From positions 92,679-156,678 of the forward strand of contig CATMVA010000003.1 of NCBI GenBank assembly GCA_950075865.1: 64,000 nt of DNA, read 5' to 3'. This document shows positions 17,878 to 26,314 of this stretch, piece by piece. The DNA comes from an uncultured Oscillospiraceae bacterium. GTDB taxonomy: Bacteria > Bacillota > Clostridia > Oscillospirales > Oscillospiraceae. The notes beneath the pieces are model-generated. The model ran no database searches. It was not told the DNA's origin and saw nothing but the letters and a program-made list of their open reading frames with translations. The position numbers were made by a program, and so were the translations under genes. The first letter of the stretch is position 1, and each line of letters starts with the position of its first letter.

Positions 17878-19289
17878 GCCAGCTCTCCCCACAGCGACCA
17901 GGTGTTGGCCCCCGTGACGGTCACCTCCTGGAAGGTGCCGATCAGGCTCTCCTCCCCCTCCTTCACCCGCACCAGCCGGTTCCCCGGCGTCCGGGCGGTA
18001 AGGGCGAAGCCCTCCTCCTCGCAGACCCCGTCAATCAGACAGCGGAGCGTTTTGCCGATGTAAGCGGCGTGCTTCTTGGCCGAGATGGCGTTCTGGGCGT
18101 CCACCAGCCGCTGGAAATTGGCCTTTTTCTCGCTCATGGGCATGGGGTCGGGCATTTTGGCCCCCGGCGTGCCCTCCCGGGGGGAATAGATAAAGGTAAA
18201 GAGGGCGTCGTACTCCACCTCTTCAATGAGGGAGAGGGTGTCCTCAAACTCCTCTGTGGTCTCCCCGGGGAAGCCCACGATGATATCGCTGGTGATGACC
18301 ACATCGGGCACTTGCTCCCGGAGCCTTCTCACTTTGTCCAGGTAGATCTCCCGGTCGTAGTGCCGGTTCATGGCCTTCAGCACCCGGTCGTTTCCCGCCT
18401 GAACAGGCAGGTGAAATACCGGGGCGATCTTTTCACACCGTCCCATCACCTCAAAAAGCTTCTGGGAGGCGTCCTTGGGGTGGGAGGTCATGAACCGGAT
18501 GAGGAAATCCCCCGGGATGGCGTTGATCTGCTCCAGAAGGTCGGCAAAATCCATGCTGAGCCCCAGATCCTTGCCGTAGGAGTTCACATTCTGCCCCAGC
18601 AGGGTGATGTCCTTATACCCCTCGGCCACCAGTTCCCGGCACTCGGCAAGCACATCCTCGGGCAGCCGGGACCGCTCCCGGCCCCGGACGTAGGGCACGA
18701 TGCAGTAAGTACAGAAGTTGTTGCACCCGTACATGATGGAGACCCAAGCCTTTACCTTCCCCTGCCGGACCACCGGAATGCCCTCGGCGATGCTCCCCGG
18801 CTCGTCGGTGTTCTCAAAGACCCGCCCCCGGCGGGAGAGTACCCGGTAAAGAAGCTCGGGAAATTTCCACAATGCGTGGGGTCCGAACACAATGTCCACA
18901 TGGCGGTAGGATTCCCTGATTTTATCCGCCACCTGGGGCTCCTGGGCCATACAGCCGCAGACGCAGATGATCTGCCCCGGCTTCCGCCGCTTGGTGTGGA
19001 CCAGCGCCCCGATGTTGCCGAAGACCCGGTCCTCGGCGTGGCCCCGGATGGCGCAGGTGTTGATGACGATGACGTCGGCCTCATTCTCGTCCCCGGTAAA
19101 GCCGTATCCCATGCTTTTGAGGTAGCCCCGGATGCGCTCCGAGTCGGCCTCGTTCTGCTGGCAGCCGTAGGTGTCCACAAATGCCCTGTATTCTCTGGGA
19201 GCGGCCGTGAGCCGCTCCTGTACTTTTTCGCAGAATTCCCCCTGCCGGGCGATCTCTTCAGGGGAAATACGGGTGGTCCGGTTTTCCAT
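17874..19289 (-). CDS. miaB: tRNA-2-methylthio-N6-dimethylallyladenosine synthase MiaB
   Basis: The 471-residue methylthiotransferase has an N-terminal UPF0004 domain with cysteines in YGCQQNEADS, NTCAIRGHAED and CGCMAQEP. The radical SAM cluster YGCNNFCTYCIVPYVRGRE is near residue 190, and there is a C-terminal TRAM domain. It adds a methylthio group to i6A37 of tRNAs. ATG 19289 is preferred over GTG 19295 because GGAGG is seven bases upstream. Its promoter remains intact beside the prophage insertion. Confidence 0.97.
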   Translation of the reverse strand: MENRTTRISPEEIARQGEFCEKVQERLTAAPREYRAFVDTYGCQQNEADSERIRGYLKSMGYGFTGDENEADVIVINTCAIRGHAEDRVFGNIGALVHTKRRKPGQIICVCGCMAQEPQVADKIRESYRHVDIVFGPHALWKFPELLYRVLSRRGRVFENTDEPGSIAEGIPVVRQGKVKAWVSIMYGCNNFCTYCIVPYVRGRERSRLPEDVLAECRELVAEGYKDITLLGQNVNSYGKDLGLSMDFADLLEQINAIPGDFLIRFMTSHPKDASQKLFEVMGRCEKIAPVFHLPVQAGNDRVLKAMNRHYDREIYLDKVRRLREQVPDVVITSDIIVGFPGETTEEFEDTLSLIEEVEYDALFTFIYSPREGTPGAKMPDPMPMSEKKANFQRLVDAQNAISAKKHAAYIGKTLRCLIDGVCEEEGFALTARTPGNRLVRVKEGEESLIGTFQEVTVTGANTWSLWGELA

Positions 19290-19325
19290 CTCCACCCCTC
19301 CTTTTTCGGGTATGCTGAATGATTG

Positions 19326-19354
19326 ATTATATCATTTTTCCGCTTCATTTTCAA
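19326..19354 (-). promoter_or_regulatory. miaB promoter
   Basis: On the minus strand TTGAAA (19349-19354) and TATAAT (19326-19331) are 17 bases apart, about 35 bases before the start codon. The prophage boundary lies upstream of it. Confidence 0.8.
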
Positions 19355-19395
19355 GGGCAGCGCAAATATAGAAATCAGGACCTACCCATTATAGT

Positions 19396-19437
19396 TAGGT
19401 TACACCAGTCAATCGACTACGTGTGACCTATTTTTTT
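19396..19437 (+). terminator. Inverted repeat with T7 tract at the left prophage boundary
   Basis: TAGGTTACAC (19396-19405) pairs with GTGTGACCTA (19421-19430) with one mismatch, followed by seven T. It could insulate the prophage from host transcription, or be a transposase-binding end. Confidence 0.5.
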
Positions 19438-19458
19438 ATGCCGTTTGGAGGTGAGGAA

Positions 19459-19722
19459 ATGGCCGACTATGCTTTCAGGACACTGGAGGACCGCCGGAAT
19501 TTGCAGGATCTCTACGAAACCGGCCTGTCCCCCAGGGAATTGTCCGAAAAGATGGAAAAGACCGTCACAGTGATCTACACGGAACTGCGGCGGGGCCGGG
19601 ACGGCACCCGGCTGGAGGACGGGCGCCTGAAATATGACGCCACGGTGGCCCAGCGGGCCGTGAACAGGTCCCTGGAGCGGAGGGGCAGAAAAGCCAGCCG
19701 CACCAGCCAGGGCGCAACTTAA
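19459..19722 (+). CDS. Small HTH protein at the left end of the prophage
   Basis: The 87-residue basic protein has an HTH (LYETGLSPRELSEKMEKTVT then VIYTELRRG) and an RLKYDATVAQRAVNRSL segment. The layout resembles the DNA-binding N-terminus of IS30-type transposases and small phage HTH proteins. GGAGGTGAGGAA precedes ATG 19459. As first gene of the early operon it may be an early regulator. Whether it binds the same end sequences as the transposase is speculation. Confidence 0.75.
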   Translation: MADYAFRTLEDRRNLQDLYETGLSPRELSEKMEKTVTVIYTELRRGRDGTRLEDGRLKYDATVAQRAVNRSLERRGRKASRTSQGAT

Positions 19723-19740
19723 AACGAGGGGGAAAAGGGT

Positions 19741-20208
19741 ATGGCAAGAAAGGAAATTAAGTTCATGCGGAAACTCGGCGGCGGCTGTGAGGGACGCCAA
19801 GACGGTGTGATCTATCGGATCAATGTAGACCGCACACTGCTGGGAACGTGTGCCCCTGCCTATTCCGTCAGCGCCTACGACACAAAGGACAAGGGCCGGA
19901 CAATCAGCACATCGGGCCACGTCCGTTTCCACCTGGACGGCGCCAAGGAGTTCTGCCAGCAGATCGCCGCCGGCGAGATCGACCTGGAGGAACTGCGCCA
20001 GAGGTTCGCAGCGGAGGACGCCGCAAAAGAGCAGGCAGCCGTACAGGCGGCCACGGCGGAGGCCAAGGAGTTCCGCGCCAAGCTGGAGGCCGCCGGCATT
20101 TCCTACCACAAACTGCTGGAACTGGAGGCCGAGCGGGAAAACCTGTCCGGCATTGCCCACAGCATTCTGGTGGGCTGGGAGCGCGGGGAGGGCCTGCCGA
20201 ATGGGTGA
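19741..20208 (+). CDS. Hypothetical early phage protein
   Basis: The 155-residue protein has a beta-rich N-terminal half (GRQDGVIYRINVDRTLLG) and a long Ala/Glu-rich helix from about residue 80, probably a coiled coil. AACGAGGGGGAAAAG precedes the ATG. It is not recognised. It is translated with the next gene, whose ATG overlaps its end by eight bases. Confidence 0.75.
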   Translation: MARKEIKFMRKLGGGCEGRQDGVIYRINVDRTLLGTCAPAYSVSAYDTKDKGRTISTSGHVRFHLDGAKEFCQQIAAGEIDLEELRQRFAAEDAAKEQAAVQAATAEAKEFRAKLEAAGISYHKLLELEAERENLSGIAHSILVGWERGEGLPNG

Positions 20209-20596
20209 AGAAAACAACGCCGCCGGGATGGTGGCATACATGGACGGCAAGCCGGTGGAGATATGCGAGGAGATCCCGACGCTGACAGAACTGGAGCCGG
20301 TGACAGCGGAAGAAGCCGCGGCCCGTGGAACCGTCACTGCCGAGAAACTGGCGGAGGTAACGGAAACAATCAACGCCGCATTTGCCGCCATTGTGCCGAC
20401 GTTTGAGCAACTGGCCAGGTCACTGGGGAGGTTTGCCACTGCCATTGCGCTGGGGTATGAACTGCAAAAGGCGATCCGGTGGGCAGAGGTCTACAACCCG
20501 AAACTGGCCCACTTCTACCACCACACCAAAAAGCGGAGGATCCGCAAGAAGTACGCCAAACGGATCCTGGCCTGGTATCGGGAGGAGTTCACATGA
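20201..20596 (+). CDS. Hypothetical early phage protein
   Basis: The 131-residue protein is helical, with an acidic N-terminal half and a basic C-terminus (HHTKKRRIRKKYAKRILAWY) that may bind nucleic acid. The start at 20201 follows GGGGAGG and overlaps the previous gene; longer in-frame readings are shadows. Function is unknown. Confidence 0.75.
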   Translation: MGEENNAAGMVAYMDGKPVEICEEIPTLTELEPVTAEEAAARGTVTAEKLAEVTETINAAFAAIVPTFEQLARSLGRFATAIALGYELQKAIRWAEVYNPKLAHFYHHTKKRRIRKKYAKRILAWYREEFT

Positions 20597-21543
20597 ACGT
20601 ATTAAGCCTCTTTGACGGTATCAGCACAGGGCGCCTGGCGCTGGATATGGCGGGGATCCAGGTTGACCGGTATTTCTCCAGCGAGGTGGAACCGGCGCCC
20701 ATGGCCGTCAGCGCAAAGCGCTGGCCAGACGTGGAACAGATTGGAGATTGCCGACGGGTAAAGGCAGAGGATCTGCCCAGGATCGACCTGGTGATTGGCG
20801 GAAGCCCGTGCCAGGGGTTTTCCAGGGCGGGCAGGCACCTGAACTTTGACGACCCCCGCAGCGCCCTATTTTTTGAGTACGCAAGGGTGCTGGCGGAGGT
20901 GCGGGCCATCAATCCGGCGGCCAGGTTCCTGCTGGAAAACGTGGCCATGAAAAAAGAGTGGGAGGCGGTCATAACAGAAACCCTGGGCGTGTCCCCCATC
21001 CACATCAACAGCGCCAAGGTATCAGCGCAGAACCGCCAGCGGGTCTACTGGACCAACATTCCGGGCGTAAAGCAACCGCCGGAAAGAAATATCAAGCTGG
21101 CGGACGTGATCGACAGGTCCGTGAACACCGCACAATATGTTGCGGGGGGGGGTATCCTATTCGACCCTACGATCCCGGAGCGGGCGCGGGCGCTTGTCAC
21201 CAAGGACGGCGACAAGGTGCGGATCCGCCAGGCAACAAAGGCGGGCTATATTGTGGCGGAGGACGGCGACGGCGTAAACCTGGCCTTTCCGACCTCTACC
21301 ACCAGGCGCGGCAGGGTCATAAAGGGGAAAAGCAACGCCCTGGACTGTTCGTGTGAAGCCTGCATTTTTTACGATGGAATAATCCGCCATTTTACCATCA
21401 CAGAACTGGAACGCCTCCAGACATTGCCGGACGGCTACACGGAGGGGATAACCCAGACGGAGCGGAAAACGGCAATCGGGAACGGCTGGACGGCGGAGGT
21501 CATAGCCTGGATATTCGGCTTTTTGAAAGAGGAAACACAATGA
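20593..21543 (+). CDS. DNA (cytosine-5) methyltransferase, Dnmt3-like order, with G9 tract
   Basis: The 316-residue protein has C5-MTase motifs in normal order. These are SLFDGISTG (motif I, residues 5-13), GGSPCQGFS (motif IV with catalytic Cys, near 76), ENVAM (VI), QNRQRVYW (VIII), LERLQTLPDGY (IX) and IGNGWTAEVI (X). It methylates host or phage DNA, probably as anti-restriction. The start overlaps the previous stop (ATGA). Nine consecutive G at 21144-21152 within the target-recognition region could slip and switch the gene off. Confidence 0.9.
   Translation: MNVLSLFDGISTGRLALDMAGIQVDRYFSSEVEPAPMAVSAKRWPDVEQIGDCRRVKAEDLPRIDLVIGGSPCQGFSRAGRHLNFDDPRSALFFEYARVLAEVRAINPAARFLLENVAMKKEWEAVITETLGVSPIHINSAKVSAQNRQRVYWTNIPGVKQPPERNIKLADVIDRSVNTAQYVAGGGILFDPTIPERARALVTKDGDKVRIRQATKAGYIVAEDGDGVNLAFPTSTTRRGRVIKGKSNALDCSCEACIFYDGIIRHFTITELERLQTLPDGYTEGITQTERKTAIGNGWTAEVIAWIFGFLKEETQ
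21144..21152 (+). repeat. G9 homopolymer in the C5 methyltransferase gene
   Basis: Nine G in a row lie around codon 184. A change of one base would put the rest of the gene out of frame, a typical phase-variation configuration. Confidence 0.6.
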
Positions 21544-22382
21544 AGAATGAAAAAAGCCTGGCCACCGTGGTGGCGGACGCCTACGACGGCCTGCTGGCCG
21601 GGATCAACAAAATGCCGCCATTTAGATGGGCGGGCACTCTGGCCGAATGGCTGATGGACAAGCTGACCGCCGCCATCGAGCGGGCCACACACAAGGAGGA
21701 AAACATGGACGACGTAAAAATCGCGGTGCCGGGGATCTCCGCAGAGGAGGCCACCGAAAACATACGCAGAAACATGGAACTGTTGAACAGACCGCCCCTG
21801 TCGGAGCGGGTGCGGGAGGAGTTCCGCCAGATTTTCACCGAGAAGATCCACCGCCCCGGCGCGGAGAAACTGCTGGACTGGCTGGACAGAAACGAGTTTT
21901 TCACCGCCCCGGCCTCCAGCAAGCACCACCTGGCCGTTCCCGGCGGCCTGGCCCTGCACAGCCTGAACGTGTACCGCCGCCTGGTAGAGATCGCGGAGAA
22001 AGAGGAGGACGGCCAGACCCCGGCATACAAAACCAAGGTTCTCCCGCTGGAAAGCATAGCCATCATGGCCCTGCTGCACGACGTTTGCAAAACGGACTGC
22101 TACCACAAGGATCCGGCCACCAGCACCTATAAATTCCGGGACCCCCTCCCTCTGGGGCACGGAGAAAAGAGCGTGTACATCATCACCCGGTACATGGAAC
22201 TGTACCCCACCGAGGCCCTGGCAATCCGGTGGCACATGGGGGCCTATGACGACGCCGTGAAAGGCGGATCCAAGGCTTTCAATGAAGCCATGAGAATGAC
22301 CCCGTGGGTTTGGAGATTACACCAGGCTGACATGATCGCCGCCTGGGAGGACGAAAGGAGCGGGGACAATGGGAACACCTGA
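21540..22382 (+). CDS. HD-domain hydrolase-like protein
   Basis: The 280-residue protein has conserved His in GGLALHSLNVYRRL and an HD pair in ALLHDVCKTD, followed by LPLGHGEKSVYII. This layout fits metal-dependent HD phosphohydrolases that act on nucleotides. A phage may use it to adjust nucleotide pools or to remove signalling nucleotides; neither is proven. ATG overlaps the methyltransferase stop. The first 60 residues are not part of the HD core. Confidence 0.8.
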   Translation: MKNEKSLATVVADAYDGLLAGINKMPPFRWAGTLAEWLMDKLTAAIERATHKEENMDDVKIAVPGISAEEATENIRRNMELLNRPPLSERVREEFRQIFTEKIHRPGAEKLLDWLDRNEFFTAPASSKHHLAVPGGLALHSLNVYRRLVEIAEKEEDGQTPAYKTKVLPLESIAIMALLHDVCKTDCYHKDPATSTYKFRDPLPLGHGEKSVYIITRYMELYPTEALAIRWHMGAYDDAVKGGSKAFNEAMRMTPWVWRLHQADMIAAWEDERSGDNGNT

Positions 22383-22554
22383 ACGGCTGGACCTGTGTAA
22401 ACCCTGCGCCGCGGAGAAGTCCCGCCAGGGGGTACGGCTGAAAACCGTGTCCGGGAGGACGGAAAAGATCACCTGTGCCGCCTGTGGCCGTCGGCGGTTT
22501 GGACGGACGTATGAGGCGGTGAACGCCGAAGAAAAGGAGGATCCGAAGCCATGA
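22369..22554 (+). CDS. Small zinc-finger protein
   Basis: The 61-residue protein has CKPC (near residue 10) and CAAC (near residue 36) pairs that could bind one zinc ion. It overlaps the HD gene by 14 bases and the next gene by four. Function is unknown. Confidence 0.7.
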   Translation: MGTPERLDLCKPCAAEKSRQGVRLKTVSGRTEKITCAACGRRRFGRTYEAVNAEEKEDPKP

Positions 22555-23396
22555 CGGAAAAGTATTTCGAGGTTGAGATCCGGGACCGGGCCGCCATTGC
22601 CGCACAGGAGCGGGAGGCCCGGCACGAAAAGCGTCGGAGGATCGCCCGCAGGCAGGCACGGATCAAGCGTGGGATCCTGGTGGCCATCCTGCTGGTCCTG
22701 GTGGCCGTTGTGGTAGCCAGGGCACTGCCTGGGGCTGACAGCGTGGAGGTGCCGGCGGCCACGCCCACACCGACGCCCACCGAGCGGGTGGAGGTCAAGG
22801 AAACCATGGCCATCATCGACCCGGACATGGGCCTGGTGGATCCCGGCGCCGCCCAGGTGCCAGCGGAAGAACCCCCGGCGGAGGTGGCGGACCCCAAAAT
22901 GGTCACGGACGCCATCGTGGAGATCCTGCTGGCCCAGGGCTACCTTTCGGACACAGTGCCACTGCCCTACGAATACCAGGACTATATGCGGTTCTTTTCC
23001 GCCGTCTATGGGTGCCCCTACCCCGTGGCCCTGGCCGCGGCAGACTGTGAAACGGGCGGAACCTTTGACATGGACCTGGTTGGCCGGGTGGGAGAGGTTG
23101 GAATATTCCAGCTGAACCCCGGCCCGAATGGGAGATACCACGCCGACCTGGAGGAGAACACGGGCATGGACCCGAACACCCCCATGGGGAATATTGCCGG
23201 TGGGTGCTATCTGCTGGGGAAGTACATGGACGCCTACGGCGGCGACACGAACAAGGCGGCCATGGCCTACAACATGGGGCCGTCTGGTGCCGCGAAGGCG
23301 TGGGAGGCCGGGATCACCTCCACCGAATACTCCAGGAAGTTCACCGAGAACGTGGAGAAGTGGGAGGCCCTGGTAAACGCATGGCGCGGTATTTGA
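22551..23396 (+). CDS. Membrane-anchored lytic transglycosylase-like protein
   Basis: A very basic cytoplasmic segment (residues 20-42) precedes one membrane helix (about 43-59), a Pro/Thr-rich linker, and an SLT-type domain. The domain shows the catalytic glutamate in DCETGG (near 164), then GEVGIFQLNP and AYNMGPSG. It should cut peptidoglycan outside the membrane, in N-in/C-out orientation. It lies in the early operon, not in the tail or lysis module, so a role in lysogeny or entry is possible. Confidence 0.8.
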   Translation: MTEKYFEVEIRDRAAIAAQEREARHEKRRRIARRQARIKRGILVAILLVLVAVVVARALPGADSVEVPAATPTPTPTERVEVKETMAIIDPDMGLVDPGAAQVPAEEPPAEVADPKMVTDAIVEILLAQGYLSDTVPLPYEYQDYMRFFSAVYGCPYPVALAAADCETGGTFDMDLVGRVGEVGIFQLNPGPNGRYHADLEENTGMDPNTPMGNIAGGCYLLGKYMDAYGGDTNKAAMAYNMGPSGAAKAWEAGITSTEYSRKFTENVEKWEALVNAWRGI

Positions 23397-23650
23397 ACGG
23401 CCCGCAGGACCGGATCAGAAAGCCGGGCAGCCAGGCAGAGCGGGCAAGGATAGAACGCTGGCGCTTTCCGGCAGCGGCCAGGGTGACGCACCCGAACCAT
23501 GGCACCGTGGTGGTGCCGTGCAGGTCAAAGCTGGCCGCCATCATGTGCGCGGCAGAGGTGTGGGGGTGCAACTGGACAAGCCTGGAGGGCGCCGAGGTAT
23601 GGAGGGCCGAGCCTGGGGACAGGGTGGCCACCATGCCCCACATTATATAA
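23381..23650 (+). CDS. Hypothetical phage protein
   Basis: The 89-residue basic protein begins MARYLNGPQDRIRKPGSQ and has conserved-looking C and W residues. It overlaps the transglycosylase end by 16 bases. ATG 23381 was chosen since upstream codons of the frame lie inside the previous gene. It is not recognised. Confidence 0.65.
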   Translation: MARYLNGPQDRIRKPGSQAERARIERWRFPAAARVTHPNHGTVVVPCRSKLAAIMCAAEVWGCNWTSLEGAEVWRAEPGDRVATMPHII

Positions 23651-23665
23651 AAGGAGGGCACGGAA

Positions 23666-24250
23666 ATGATTATCAGCGAAAGCGGCCTGAACCGGGCCAT
23701 TAAAGACGCCAAGAGATACGGCGGTTACACAGTGATGATGGAGGAGGACACGGTGGCCATCTATGCCCAGGAATGGTTCATCAAATGCCCGCGCCAGAAA
23801 TTCCCGCGCAAGGCGCTGGCCACCATCGTGGAGCATATCGGGACAATCCCGGAGGACGGGGTGCCCATGACCGTGACCAAGAAAGGCGATCCCCAGCTGG
23901 TCATGGCGGAGGCCGCCCAGGACGACATGACGCACTGGTGTACCGGCCAAAGCGGCGACCAGGTGACAATGGTGCCAGTGATCATGCAGGGCTACCAGAT
24001 TTTCCAGACGACGGAGGGCCGCGGGGCCTGCTGGGGCGCCCCGGTCATGCACCTGGACCTCCTGGAGCGGGTGGACGCCGAGCATATGACGGCGGACGTG
24101 ATCGACAATGACCGCCTGCTGTGGCGCGGCGAGGGTGAGGCAATCGTGATCGACGCCGTGCGGAAAGCCACGTCCGGCTGGGCGAGAGCCTGGGAGCGCG
24201 TGGTGTGGGAGGCCCTGGAGGGCGTGGACCTGCACCGCGAGGAGGTTTGA
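23666..24250 (+). CDS. Hypothetical early phage protein
   Basis: The 194-residue soluble, acidic protein is preceded by AAAAGGAGGGCACGGAA. No catalytic motif is recognised. Such proteins occur between methyltransferase genes in Firmicutes phages, but I cannot assign a role. Confidence 0.75.
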   Translation: MIISESGLNRAIKDAKRYGGYTVMMEEDTVAIYAQEWFIKCPRQKFPRKALATIVEHIGTIPEDGVPMTVTKKGDPQLVMAEAAQDDMTHWCTGQSGDQVTMVPVIMQGYQIFQTTEGRGACWGAPVMHLDLLERVDAEHMTADVIDNDRLLWRGEGEAIVIDAVRKATSGWARAWERVVWEALEGVDLHREEV

Positions 24251-24252
24251 CC

Positions 24253-24492
24253 ATGGCGACGAACTTTGACCAGATCACAGCCTCCACCGCCGCCCTGGCC
24301 ACGTTCCTGGCCTCCCTCCCTACCATGCGGGGGCCGTGGGATAAAGCATTTGACCAGGCTTTCTGCTCCACCTGCGCCGTCCAGGACTGCAACGCAGAGG
24401 GGTGCCCGTATCAAAAGGTGCGGGACGCCGCAATCCTGTGGTGGCTGGGACTGGAGGTGGGCAACAATGGCGGAAATCATCCTGGAGGGTGA
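24253..24492 (+). CDS. Small cysteine-containing phage protein
   Basis: The 79-residue protein has CSTCAVQDCNAEGC (four Cys near residues 37-50), a likely zinc site. It starts two bases after the previous stop and overlaps the next methyltransferase gene by 26 bases. Function is unknown. Confidence 0.65.
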   Translation: MATNFDQITASTAALATFLASLPTMRGPWDKAFDQAFCSTCAVQDCNAEGCPYQKVRDAAILWWLGLEVGNNGGNHPGG

Positions 24493-25477
24493 CGCCCTGG
24501 ACCGTCTGCAAGGGATCCCGGCGGAAAGTATAGACACCTGCGTGACCTCCCCGCCCTACTACAACCTGCGGGATTATGGAGAGCCTGGCCAGATCGGCAA
24601 CGAGGAAACGGTGGAGGAATACATAGGCAAACTGGTGGAGGTTTTCCGGGAGATCCACAGGATCCTGCGCCCAGCCGGGACGCTGTGGGTCAATATCGGG
24701 GACAGCTACGCCACAAGTTCCGGCCCGCAGCCGCCGGCCAACACCAGGAACTCCACGGGGCACACGAAAAAGGCCGTGCCGGAGGGCTACAAGCGCAAGG
24801 ACATGATCGGGGTGCCGTGGCTACTGGCATTTGCCCTCCGGGCAGATGGTTGGTATTTACGCCAAGACATTATATGGGCGAAAACCAACTGTATGCCGGA
24901 GAGCGTCCGGGATCGTTGCACCAGATCCCACGAATACATTTTCCTACTGTCAAAGCAAGAACACTACTATTTCGACGCCGAGGCAATAAGCGAACCGGTG
25001 CAAGGGGCCACAACAAAGCGGCTTTTGCAGGATCTGGAGGGTCAAGCGGGATCCAGGAAACAGCAAGGGCGCGGCAGCAGGCCCATGAAGCCGGTGGCGC
25101 CACGGTTCGGCGGTGAAAAGTATGGAGCCTCCACGGCAGAGGAAACCAGAACAAAGAGCGGGAAAGAATACCGGCCAACCGCCAGGCGCAACAAGCGCGA
25201 CGTGTGGAACATCGGAACCGGAGGCTTTCGCGGTGCCCACTTTGCCGTGTTCCCGGAGAAGCTGGTGGAACCCTGCATTTTGGCCGGGTGCCCGGCTGGG
25301 GGCACTGTGCTGGATCCTTTCGCCGGGAGCGGAACCACCGGCGCCGTCGCAAAGCGGCTGGGCAGGAACTTTTTAGGCATAGAACTGAACCCGGCATATT
25401 GCCAAATGGCAAGGGAGCGGATCGCCACCGCCCAGCAGTATGCGGAACAACTGACACTGGAGGAGATAGCGCCATGA
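24467..25477 (+). CDS. DNA methyltransferase, beta class, N4-cytosine or N6-adenine (SPPY type)
   Basis: The 336-residue protein carries the catalytic motif TSPPYYNLRDYG near residue 24 and the SAM-binding motif DPFAGSGTTGAVA near 280, the order of beta-class enzymes. SPPY favours N4-cytosine activity. The target-recognition region between (about 150-260) is basic. The start was placed at ATG 24467; longer in-frame ORFs cover the previous gene in another frame. Confidence 0.88.
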   Translation: MAEIILEGDALDRLQGIPAESIDTCVTSPPYYNLRDYGEPGQIGNEETVEEYIGKLVEVFREIHRILRPAGTLWVNIGDSYATSSGPQPPANTRNSTGHTKKAVPEGYKRKDMIGVPWLLAFALRADGWYLRQDIIWAKTNCMPESVRDRCTRSHEYIFLLSKQEHYYFDAEAISEPVQGATTKRLLQDLEGQAGSRKQQGRGSRPMKPVAPRFGGEKYGASTAEETRTKSGKEYRPTARRNKRDVWNIGTGGFRGAHFAVFPEKLVEPCILAGCPAGGTVLDPFAGSGTTGAVAKRLGRNFLGIELNPAYCQMARERIATAQQYAEQLTLEEIAP

Positions 25478-26298
25478 AAAAGCTGGAAACCGAGCGGGTG
25501 GCCCTGTACTGCGGGGACTGCCTGTGCGAAATGGAGGCCGTCCAGGACGGTGTGGCCGACATGGTGCTGACGGATCCCCCCTACTCCTCCGGCGGACTGT
25601 TCGCTGGGGACAGAAAAGCCAGCACCCGGAAAAAGTACACAGACGCGGACTTTTCCGGCGCCGCCCGTTTTCAGAATTTCAGCGGCGACAACATGGACCA
25701 GCGCAGTTTTACCGAGTTCATGCGGCGGGTATTCATGGCCGCCAGGATGAAATCGAAGCCTGGGGCGGTCCTGGCCGTGTTCATAGACTGGCGGAACCTC
25801 CCGGCCATTACGGACGCTATCCAGTCTGCAGGCTGGGTATGGCGCGGCCTGGTGGTGTGGGATAAAGGCACCGCCCGGAATATTCCGGGGCGTTTCCGTT
25901 CCGACTGTGAGTATATCGTGTGGGGCACCAACGGGGACAAGCCCGTGGACTGGCAAGCCGGTGGATCCGCCATGCCTGGGTGCTACCACATCGGATCCGT
26001 ACCGAACCAGAAAAAGAACCACCAGACCGAGAAGCCGGTGGAACTGCTGGAGAAGATCCTGGCCATCTGCCCGGAGGGCGGCACCGTCCTGGACTGCTTT
26101 ATGGGTTCCGGCAGCACCGGCGTGGCCTGTATCACCACCGGGCGCCGGTTTATCGGGATCGAACTGGACAAGGGATATTTTGAAACAGCGGCCCGGCGGA
26201 TTACCGAGGAGGCCGCACAGTACACCCTCTTTGACGCGGGGGGGGCACTAATAACCATCATTTGGTTGGCCATGACGCCCAGCCGGGCGCATGAGTAA
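25474..26298 (+). CDS. DNA N6-adenine methyltransferase, beta class (DPPY type), with G8 tract at the C-terminus
   Basis: The 274-residue protein has LTDPPYSSGG (catalytic, near residue 34) and DCFMGSGSTGVAC (SAM binding, near 205). ATGA overlap couples it to the previous methyltransferase. The last 18 residues follow a G8 tract and look unlike a normal C-terminus. Losing or gaining bases in the tract would place TAATAA directly after it and yield a shorter end, so the tract may be variable. Confidence 0.87.
   Translation: MKKLETERVALYCGDCLCEMEAVQDGVADMVLTDPPYSSGGLFAGDRKASTRKKYTDADFSGAARFQNFSGDNMDQRSFTEFMRRVFMAARMKSKPGAVLAVFIDWRNLPAITDAIQSAGWVWRGLVVWDKGTARNIPGRFRSDCEYIVWGTNGDKPVDWQAGGSAMPGCYHIGSVPNQKKNHQTEKPVELLEKILAICPEGGTVLDCFMGSGSTGVACITTGRRFIGIELDKGYFETAARRITEEAAQYTLFDAGGALITIIWLAMTPSRAHE
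26238..26245 (+). repeat. G8 homopolymer at the end of the adenine methyltransferase gene
   Basis: Eight G precede CACTAATAA; in a shifted frame the double stop ends the protein at once. Confidence 0.55.
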
Positions 26299-26314
26299 AA
26301 AGGAGGAAAACACC

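Noticed and set aside
19290..19460. tRNA gene as attachment site
   Set aside because: No cloverleaf-like sequence is visible near either junction; miaB and its promoter are intact.
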